From Parahoeflea halophila (GTDB lineage Bacteria; Pseudomonadota; Alphaproteobacteria; Rhizobiales; Rhizobiaceae): DNA of 64,000 nt. Below are positions 58,090-64,000 of this stretch, piece by piece (the stretch's first letter is position 1; every line of letters starts with the position of its first letter). Under the pieces are notes generated by a model, which was given only the letters and a program-made list of their open reading frames with translations, was not told the DNA's origin and ran no database searches. Location of the stretch: contig NZ_OCPC01000003.1 of assembly GCF_900220985.1 (NCBI RefSeq), positions 434,001-498,000 on the forward strand. The letters are read 5' to 3'. Position numbers and translations under genes: made by a program.

Positions 58090-58848
58090 CTACTTTTTTC
58101 GCGCCATGAAGGCCTGAAAGGCCGCAAGCGCCTCCGCGCTCTTGAGCTGATTGGCAAAATGTTCCGCCTCCTCCCGCATCCGGGCCACGACCGGAGCCGG
58201 GTCCGGCTTGACGAGACGGCGGGAAATGGCGAGCGCCTTGGGCGGTTTTTGCGCCAGATGCTCGGCTGCGGCAAAGACTGCCGGTTCCAGCTCTGCAGCG
58301 CTGACGGTCTTGTAGATCAGGCCCGCGCGCTCGGCCTCCTCGCCGGAAAACGGAATGCCCGCGGCCAGCAGCGCGAAGGCCTTCTGATGTCCCATGGCCG
58401 TTGGCGCCAAGAGGCTGGAACCCGCCTCGGGCACCAGCGCCAGATCGGTAAACGGGGTGTGAAAGCGTGAATCCGGCGTTGCAAAGGTCATGTCGCAATG
58501 CATGTGAATGGTTGTTCCGATACCGATGGCAAGGCCATCGACGCCGGTGACGATCGGCTTTTCGAGGCTCGCCAGGCAACCCAGGAAGTCAAAAACCTCG
58601 GTGCCATTGTCGCCACCCATGGCAACCGCCATGAAGTCCTGCATGTCATTGCCGGAGGTGAAGACGCCCGGCGTTCCGAGCATGACATGAACGCGCACCT
58701 TTTCATCGCGCTCGCCCTCGATCAGCGCCTTTGCCATGGTGGCGTACATGGCGCGGGTGATAGCGTTTCTCTTGTCAGGCCGGTTGAAGCGGATGACGTT
58801 GATGGCGCCGGTCTCGCCGGCACGCTCGGTCAGAATGTGGTCAGTCAT
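58090..58848 (-). CDS. enoyl-CoA hydratase/isomerase family protein
   Basis: A 252-residue crotonase. The oxyanion-hole regions are FTSGNDMQDFMAV and DGLAIGIGTTIHMHCDMTFAT; the second region continues to FHTPFTDLALVPEAGSS. It probably hydrates or isomerises enoyl-CoA thioesters. The ATG at 58848 has GAGGGGA 5 bases upstream. It starts 36 bases after the acyl-CoA dehydrogenase stop, so the two are cotranscribed. Rhizobial acyl-CoA dehydrogenase and crotonase pairs act in fatty acid or dimethylsulfoniopropionate breakdown; the exact pathway is not proven here. Confidence 0.9.
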   Translation of the reverse strand: MTDHILTERAGETGAINVIRFNRPDKRNAITRAMYATMAKALIEGERDEKVRVHVMLGTPGVFTSGNDMQDFMAVAMGGDNGTEVFDFLGCLASLEKPIVTGVDGLAIGIGTTIHMHCDMTFATPDSRFHTPFTDLALVPEAGSSLLAPTAMGHQKAFALLAAGIPFSGEEAERAGLIYKTVSAAELEPAVFAAAEHLAQKPPKALAISRRLVKPDPAPVVARMREEAEHFANQLKSAEALAAFQAFMARKK

Positions 58849-58884
58849 GGATGTCCCCTCGGAAATGGCGATGGATGCGATCAA

Positions 58885-60666
58885 TCAGGCAAGAGCAGCG
58901 GAGGCATCCGCAAGGCACGCGGCACCGGCTGTTGCGCTTGCAGCAAGCCCCCTGGTTTCCGGAGCCAGGTTGGCCGCGGCAAAGCGTGCCAGCGCTGCCC
59001 GCCCGGCCGCTTCCGGCGCTTCCATGTCTGCCAGGGCTCCACGGGCCAGCATGGCGACGGTCGCGGTCACACCGAACAACCGCAGGTAAGGCGTCGCCCC
59101 CGACAGGGCATCGGTCTGGCGGCCGTCACCGAGTGCCGATTGCATGTAGGCGGTGGCGGTTTCGAGATCGGCAATGGCCTGGTCGAGATGATCGGCAACA
59201 CCTTCGAAGACCAGTGAGTTGGAGGCGCGAGCGGCCTCGGCATCGGCCTTGAAGTCGGCGATCAGGGCGGACACGGTGGCGCCGCCGGACAAGGGCAGCT
59301 TGCGCATCACCAGATCAATCGCCTGAATGCCGTTGGTGCCCTCATAGATCGGCGCAATGCGGGCATCGCGCAACAGCCGGGCGGCGCCGGTTTCCTCGAT
59401 GAAGCCCATGCCGCCGTGCACCTGGACGCCGAGTGAGGCAACCTCGAAACCGATATCGGTGGCAAAGGCCTTGGCGATCGGGGTGATCAGACCGGCCCGT
59501 TCTGACCAGGCTTTTGCCTCCTCGCCTTCGCTGACGCGGGCCATGTCGAGCGCTTCGGCACAGGAATAGCAGATGGCGCGCGCACCCTGCGTCAGCGCCT
59601 TCATGGTCATCAGCATGCGGGCGACATCGGGGTGTTCGATGATCGGGCTCATGCCCTCGCCCTTGTGACCGGGCGCGCGGCCCTGGGTGCGTTCCTTCGC
59701 ATAGGCAAGCGCCTTCTGGTAGGCGGTCTCGGCGATAGCGACACCCTGCATGCCGACGGCCAGCCGAGCGTTGTTCATCATGGTGAACATGCAGGCCAGG
59801 CCCTTGTTCTCCTCACCGATCAGCCAGCCGATGGCGCCGGGCTGATCGCCGAACTTGCCATCGCCGTAGATCATGGTGCAGGTGGGTGACGCGTGGATGC
59901 CGAGCTTGTGCTCGAGGCCGGAGCAGAAGACGTCATTGCGCTCGCCGATCGATCCATCGTCACCAACAAAGAACTTGGGCACCAAGAACAGCGAGATCCC
60001 GCGGGTGCCGGCAGGCGCATCGGGAAGCCGCGCCAGTACGAGGTGAATAATGTTGTCGGTGAAATCATGCTCACCATAGGTGATGTAGATCTTCTGGCCG
60101 AAAATACGGTAGGTGTCGTCACCGACCGGTTCGGCACGGGCCTTGAGCGCGTTAAGATCGGAGCCCGCCTGCGGCTCTGTCAGGTTCATGGTTCCCATCC
60201 ATTCGCCGGTGACGAGTTTCTCGAGATACTTGGCCTTGAGCTCATCGGAGGCATGTTTTTCCAGCGCTTCGACCGCGCCCATGGTCAGGGTCGGACCGAT
60301 GCCGAAGGCGAGGGATCCGGAGTTCCACATTTCCAGCGCCGCCACCGAGAGCAGCATCGGCAGGCCCTGTCCTCCGAACTCCTCGGGCCCGGTCAGGCCG
60401 TTCCAGCCGCCCTCGATCCAGTCTTGATAGAGTTTTTTCCAGCCCGGCGGCGTGGTGACGGCTCCATCCTCGAGCACGGCGCCATGCTTGTCGCCGGTTT
60501 CGTTGAGAGGGGCAATCTCGTCGGAGGAGAAGCGTCCCGCTTCGCCAAGAATGGCATCCACCAGATCTTCACCCAGATCGCCGAAACGGCCTGTTTCCAG
60601 AGCCTTGCGCAATCCCGCAACGGATTTGAGTGTGTGAGCGATTTCGTCGACCGGCGCACGATACAT
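58885..60666 (-). CDS. acyl-CoA dehydrogenase, long-chain type (DmdC-like)
   Basis: A 593-residue acyl-CoA dehydrogenase with the extra C-terminal helical domain typical of the FadE/DmdC-like group. Family segments are WNGLTGPEEFGGQGLP, MNLTEPQAGSDL, YITYGEHDFTDNI and VHGGMGFIEE, and the FAD/substrate block APIYEGTNGIQAIDLVMRKL includes Glu442. Members dehydrogenate long-chain acyl-CoA, or methylmercaptopropionyl-CoA in the DMSP pathway. GGGAGAAG precedes the ATG at 60666. A LiuR-like palindromic site is 69 bases upstream. It is the first gene of the pair with the enoyl-CoA hydratase. Confidence 0.9.
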   Translation of the reverse strand: MYRAPVDEIAHTLKSVAGLRKALETGRFGDLGEDLVDAILGEAGRFSSDEIAPLNETGDKHGAVLEDGAVTTPPGWKKLYQDWIEGGWNGLTGPEEFGGQGLPMLLSVAALEMWNSGSLAFGIGPTLTMGAVEALEKHASDELKAKYLEKLVTGEWMGTMNLTEPQAGSDLNALKARAEPVGDDTYRIFGQKIYITYGEHDFTDNIIHLVLARLPDAPAGTRGISLFLVPKFFVGDDGSIGERNDVFCSGLEHKLGIHASPTCTMIYGDGKFGDQPGAIGWLIGEENKGLACMFTMMNNARLAVGMQGVAIAETAYQKALAYAKERTQGRAPGHKGEGMSPIIEHPDVARMLMTMKALTQGARAICYSCAEALDMARVSEGEEAKAWSERAGLITPIAKAFATDIGFEVASLGVQVHGGMGFIEETGAARLLRDARIAPIYEGTNGIQAIDLVMRKLPLSGGATVSALIADFKADAEAARASNSLVFEGVADHLDQAIADLETATAYMQSALGDGRQTDALSGATPYLRLFGVTATVAMLARGALADMEAPEAAGRAALARFAAANLAPETRGLAASATAGAACLADASAALA

Positions 60667-60734
60667 GTAATCTTCTCCCTGCTGTCCGCCTCTGTCTCGA
60701 CGCGGATCCGAACCAGGCTCATGGCTAAGTGGTT

Positions 60735-60750
60735 TTTACGTAAACGTCAA
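60735..60750. promoter_or_regulatory. LiuR-like operator candidate
   Basis: The sequence TTTACGTAAACGTCAA is 69 bases upstream of the acyl-CoA dehydrogenase start. It strongly resembles the reported proteobacterial LiuR (MerR-family) motif of branched-chain amino acid and fatty acid degradation genes. The location between divergent genes and next to catabolic acyl-CoA genes supports the idea. I recall the motif from comparative studies and cannot verify it here. Confidence 0.45.
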
Positions 60751-60916
60751 TTTCTGACCTGCAGATTGACGGTGATTTCCGGATAATCACATATGCGAGA
60801 AGGATGAGAAATCAATGCTGCCAGGCACGCCTGGCTAGACTTGTGGCGAAACAACTCACCTTGATTGCGTGGCTCCGTGGGGGCTGATAGAGCGTGCTAT
60901 GAAACCTGGACATATT

Positions 60917-61891
60917 ATGACGCGCATTCTCCCCATATCCGATACGGGCACACGCGAGGCCGCTCTCGAGGTCCTGCGGCGTGGCGGGCCGGTGGCACTG
61001 CCGACCGAAACCGTCTACGGGCTGGCAGCGGATGCGACCAGCCCGGAAGCGATCGCGACGATCTACGAGACCAAGGGCCGGCCGCGGTTCAATCCACTGA
61101 TTTCTCACGTCGCCGACATCGAGATGGCCTGCGCCCATGTCACATTCTCGCCGCTGGCCGAGAAGCTGGCGGAAGCATTCTGGCCCGGTCCGCTGACCCT
61201 GGTCCTGCCGCTCCGGGATGACAGCAAGATCCATTCCCTGGCCTCCGCCGGCCTTGCCACCGCGGCTGTCCGGATGCCGGAAGGATTTGCACGCGAACTC
61301 ATAGCCGGGTTCGGCCGCCCGCTGGCAGCACCCAGTGCCAATCGCTCGGGCCGCGTCAGCCCGACCACGGCGCAGCACGTCGCGGACGATCTGGGCGACA
61401 GGATTGATCTGATCGTCGATGGCGGTCCTTGCCGGGTGGGTCTGGAGTCGACCATCCTTGCTGTCGACGGAGCGCAATTGCGCCTGCTCAGGCCAGGCGG
61501 GATTCCGGTGGAAGTGATTGAAGCGGCAACCGGCATACCGGTCGGACGCACCACCCCACAATCCCTGGGCGATGGCGTTATCGCTCCAGGCATGCTGGCT
61601 TCCCATTACGCACCGAATGCCGGCGTGCGGCTGAATGCGCGCAATGCAAGTCCCGGCGAGGCGGTCATCCGCTTTGGCGGCGAGCAGCTTGAGGGTGAAG
61701 CAGGCGCGATAGCCGTCCTGGATCTCTCGCCAGCAGGCGATCTGCGGGAAGCTGCGGCAAACCTCTTCGACATGCTCAAGCGCGCGGATGCGACAGGCGC
61801 AACCCGCATTGCCGTGGCGCCGGTCCCCGGTCACGGCTTGGGCGAGGCCATCAATGACCGACTGAAACGGGCGGCAGCTCCGAGGACCTAA
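60917..61891 (+). CDS. Sua5/YciO/YrdC-type threonylcarbamoyl-AMP synthase
   Basis: A 324-residue L-threonylcarbamoyladenylate synthase, which makes the activated precursor of the t6A tRNA modification. The YrdC domain (about 1-200) has GGPVALPTETVYGLAADATS, KGRPRFNPLISHV, RMPEGFARELIAG and PSANRSGRVSPTTAQHV; the C-terminal Sua5 domain is present, so it is the long (Sua5) form. The start could be ATG at 60917 or 60899; neither has a strong ribosome site. It is divergent from the acyl-CoA dehydrogenase. Confidence 0.93.
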   Translation: MTRILPISDTGTREAALEVLRRGGPVALPTETVYGLAADATSPEAIATIYETKGRPRFNPLISHVADIEMACAHVTFSPLAEKLAEAFWPGPLTLVLPLRDDSKIHSLASAGLATAAVRMPEGFARELIAGFGRPLAAPSANRSGRVSPTTAQHVADDLGDRIDLIVDGGPCRVGLESTILAVDGAQLRLLRPGGIPVEVIEAATGIPVGRTTPQSLGDGVIAPGMLASHYAPNAGVRLNARNASPGEAVIRFGGEQLEGEAGAIAVLDLSPAGDLREAAANLFDMLKRADATGATRIAVAPVPGHGLGEAINDRLKRAAAPRT

Positions 61892-61990
61892 GACCTTTGG
61901 GAAGTCATGATCGTGGTGTCGGCAAGACGTGCAGATGGAGCGGTCAAAAACAACAGCCCGACGCTCGACTTGGTGACAGGGCAAAGCTAA

Positions 61991-63433
61991 ATGCTTTGCA
62001 TGACGATACCATTGACAGACCCCGCACTTATCGAACGCTTTGCAGCCATAACAGGCGAACAGAACGCACTGACCGCCGACGCCGACATTGCACCGCACCT
62101 CATCGAGTTGCGGGGACTCTACAAGGGCGAAAGCCCCCTGGTGCTGCGCCCGGCGGACACGGAGCAGGTCTCAGCCATCCTGCGGCTTGCGCATGAAACC
62201 AATACGGCAATCGTGCCGCAGGGCGGCAATACAGGACTTGTGGGGGCGCAATCCCCGCGTCCGGGCAAAGGCGAAGTGGTGCTGTCACTCTCCAGGCTCA
62301 ACAAGATCCGCTCGCTTGATACGGTCGGTCAGACCATGGTTGCCGAAGCCGGGGTCGTCCTCGAAAGGGCTCAGCAGGCAGCGGCAGACGCCGATCTGTT
62401 GTTTCCGCTTTCGCTCGGATCGGAAGGTTCCTGCCAGATCGGCGGCAACCTGTCCTCCAATGCCGGCGGAACCGCGGTGCTTGCCTATGGCAACATGCGC
62501 CAGCTCTGCCTCGGCATCGAGGCCGTCCTTCCCGATGGCGAGATCTGGCATGGCTTGCGAGCGCTGAAGAAAGACAATACCGGCTACGACCTGCGGGATC
62601 TGTTCATCGGTGCGGAAGGCACGCTCGGAATCATCACCGCAGCGGTGCTGAAGCTGTTTCCTGCCCCACGCGGCCACGAAACCATTTATGCAGGCGTCGA
62701 CAGCCCGGAAACGGCGCTGAAACTGTTCCGGCTGGCACAGGATTTCTGTGGACCTTCACTGACCGGGTTCGAACTGATGCCGCGCATCGGCATCGAGTTC
62801 ACCACCCGCCATATCGAGGGCGTGCGCGATCCGCTGTCGGTGGCACATCCGTGGTATGTGCTCATCGACATCACCTCGGGCCGGTCGCAGGAGGCAGCAC
62901 GCGACATGCTGGAAGGCCTGTTCATCGCGGCCGATGAAAAAGGGCTGATCCGCGACGCGGCAGCTGCCGAGACCGAAGCCCAGCGTCAGTCGTTCTGGAA
63001 GCTGAGGGAATCAATGTCCTGGGCTCAGAAACCTGAGGGCGGCTCGATCAAGCACGACGTATCGGTGCCTGTGGCGCTGGTGCCGGAATTTCTCGCCACC
63101 GCCGATCAGGCGGTGCTCAAGGCCATGCCCGAGGCGCGGATCGTCGCCTTCGGGCACATGGGCGACGGCAATATCCATTACAACATCTCCCAGCCCAAGG
63201 GCGCAGACAAAGAGACATTTCTTGCCCGCTGGAAGGAAATGAACGAGATCGTTCATGCGATTGTCCTGAAATTGAACGGTTCGATCTCAGCCGAACATGG
63301 CATCGGACAGCTCAAGCGGGATGAACTGGCCGCCATCCGTACGCCTGTGGAAATGGCGATGATGCAGCGCATCAAGGATGCATTCGATCCCAGGGGGATC
63401 ATGAATCCGGGCAAGGTGATAGCCTCCCGGTAA
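61991..63433 (+). CDS. GlcD-like FAD-binding oxidoreductase (D-2-hydroxyacid dehydrogenase type)
   Basis: A 480-residue flavoprotein of the GlcD/D-lactate or D-2-hydroxyglutarate dehydrogenase family. The PCMH FAD-binding domain has PQGGNTGLVGA (76-86) and NLSSNAGGTAVLAYGNMR. The C-terminal domain has FGHMGDGNIHYN with metal ligands and SAEHGIGQLK. It oxidises a D-2-hydroxyacid; the precise substrate is unknown. No other subunits of a glycolate oxidase complex follow. I kept ATG at 61991; ATG at 62000 is possible. Confidence 0.9.
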   Translation: MLCMTIPLTDPALIERFAAITGEQNALTADADIAPHLIELRGLYKGESPLVLRPADTEQVSAILRLAHETNTAIVPQGGNTGLVGAQSPRPGKGEVVLSLSRLNKIRSLDTVGQTMVAEAGVVLERAQQAAADADLLFPLSLGSEGSCQIGGNLSSNAGGTAVLAYGNMRQLCLGIEAVLPDGEIWHGLRALKKDNTGYDLRDLFIGAEGTLGIITAAVLKLFPAPRGHETIYAGVDSPETALKLFRLAQDFCGPSLTGFELMPRIGIEFTTRHIEGVRDPLSVAHPWYVLIDITSGRSQEAARDMLEGLFIAADEKGLIRDAAAAETEAQRQSFWKLRESMSWAQKPEGGSIKHDVSVPVALVPEFLATADQAVLKAMPEARIVAFGHMGDGNIHYNISQPKGADKETFLARWKEMNEIVHAIVLKLNGSISAEHGIGQLKRDELAAIRTPVEMAMMQRIKDAFDPRGIMNPGKVIASR

Positions 63434-63487
63434 CCTTTCCGAATTGCAAATGGGACGGTCGTCTTTCGCTAACCATTTCCGATACAT

Positions 63488-63617
63488 AGGTTTTCTTAAC
63501 CCAAAACCTTAAGCCGACTGGAACGGCTGTGGGCCATTTTGCTTGCTGTGAGAGGGCGAAAAGCCCCGGATGAGAAGACCGGATAACCGGCTCTCAAGAG
63601 TTACAGAGGCGATTAAC
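63488..63617 (+). promoter_or_regulatory. structured leader of the DUF6101 gene
   Basis: Upstream of the last gene a run of short stems is seen: AGGTTTT/AAAACCT (63488-63509), AGCCG/CGGCT (63512-63528), GGGC/GCCC (63554-63566), and a nested GAGA-CCGG/CCGG-TCTC pair (63572-63595). A ribosome site (AGAGGCG) follows before the ATG at 63618. The layout suggests a structured 5' leader or small RNA; no known class is recognised. Confidence 0.4.
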
Positions 63618-64000
63618 ATGACCAACCCGGTATTGAAGCCCGAATGGGCCGGTTTCGAACTACGGCTCGACCCAGGAAGCTTCCCGCAGCGCGTTTCCTA
63701 TTCGGTGGGCGAGGAGCAGGATGAGATCTCCGTCACGCTCGACGGGCGCGGTGCCGTGCTCAAGAAGATGCTTTCGAAATCGGGGCTTCCGCTGTCCATC
63801 GCGCTGCCGGCACGCGCCTTCGAGGGTGTCGCAGCACGGGCAATTGACCATGGTGACGGCACAGTCACGGTGACGCTTGAGCTGCATCACAGTGATGCCG
63901 CCATGTGCGTACCGCTTCTGGTGGCCCACAATCTCGATGACATTGCCGCCGACTGGCGCGCCTGGGCGGAGCTGTATCAACTGCCGATGATGATGGTTGA
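63618..64000 (+). CDS. DUF6101 family protein, 5' part (cut by window end)
   Basis: The first 127 codons are inside the window, starting ATG at 63618 with AGAGGCG upstream. The sequence begins TNPVLKPEWAGFELRLDPGSFPQRVSYSV and continues VKKML ... PLSIALPARAFEGVAARAIDHGDG; I recognise it as the rhizobial DUF6101 family, function unknown. No signal peptide is visible. Residue content is mixed alpha/beta. The remainder lies past the window. Confidence 0.72.
   Translation, partial: MTNPVLKPEWAGFELRLDPGSFPQRVSYSVGEEQDEISVTLDGRGAVLKKMLSKSGLPLSIALPARAFEGVAARAIDHGDGTVTVTLELHHSDAAMCVPLLVAHNLDDIAADWRAWAELYQLPMMMV

Noticed and set aside
57965-58579. 205-codon N-terminal extension of the exported hydrolase
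   Set aside because: It lies out of frame within the enoyl-CoA hydratase gene; a good ribosome site and signal peptide are at 57964.

Overview
The window is a gene-dense piece of chromosome from an alphaproteobacterium of the order Rhizobiales (Hyphomicrobiales). A Hoeflea-like member of the Rhizobiaceae/Phyllobacteriaceae grouping fits best, but the genus is a guess. Three things point there: a CcrM-type GANTC methyltransferase; rhizobial gene orders such as smc-DsbA-DUF721 divergent from mutY, the cta operon running into DUF983-SURF1-ispH-thrB-rnhA, and histone deacetylase-xseB ... dxs-tlyA-23S methyltransferase; and lineage-typical families (IalB, DUF1344, RT0821/Lpp0805, DUF6101). GC content is high throughout. 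I saw no tRNA, rRNA, insertion sequence, prophage or CRISPR array; this is core genome rather than an island.

Layout. 1-1.3 kb: tail of a sugar aminotransferase and a convergent alpha/beta hydrolase. 1.4-6.4 kb (minus): smc, a DsbA-like lipoprotein and DUF721, divergent from mutY-HAD (6.6-8.3 kb). 8.4-13 kb: DUF3309 peptide, AI-2E family transporter, ccrM behind a hairpin-rich intergenic stretch, a second HAD phosphatase and a lipoprotein. 13.2-19.5 kb (plus): thrC, M16 peptidase, GNAT and a membrane GGDEF/EAL protein in one tight run. 19.6-21.8 kb: YqgE/AlgH, an orphan DsbD-alpha-like domain and a Prx5 peroxiredoxin. 21.9-31.3 kb (minus): a 10-kb run carrying the aa3-type cytochrome c oxidase operon (ctaC, ctaD, ctaB, a 49-codon CoxF-like gene, ctaG, ctaE), then DUF983, SURF1, DUF1304, ispH, thrB and rnhA.

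31.7-43.6 kb: IalB, an overlapping DUF6958/DUF1801 pair, tldD, an AEC transporter, a polysaccharide deacetylase, pdxH, a surface lipoprotein, a J-domain protein, fabI, a histidine phosphatase, DUF1344, aroC and ribB (with a degenerate RibA-like tail). 43.7-53.9 kb: a class I amidotransferase-type peptidase, a YcaQ-like winged-helix protein, a secreted FG-GAP protein, histone deacetylase family protein, xseB, pirin, dxs, a small exported protein, tlyA and a TrmA-type RNA methyltransferase. 54.1-64 kb: a chemoreceptor, an exported alpha/beta hydrolase, an enoyl-CoA hydratase/acyl-CoA dehydrogenase pair with a LiuR-like upstream site, a Sua5-type protein, a GlcD-like FAD oxidase and a truncated DUF6101 gene behind a structured leader.

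The genes are mostly housekeeping: respiration and oxidase assembly, DNA repair and chromosome segregation, isoprenoid (dxs, ispH), threonine, shikimate, riboflavin and B6 synthesis, and RNA modification. Points most worth following are the structured DUF6101 leader, a hairpin abutting the AEC start codon, the intergenic palindromes beside ccrM, the LiuR-like site and several small or alternative-start genes.
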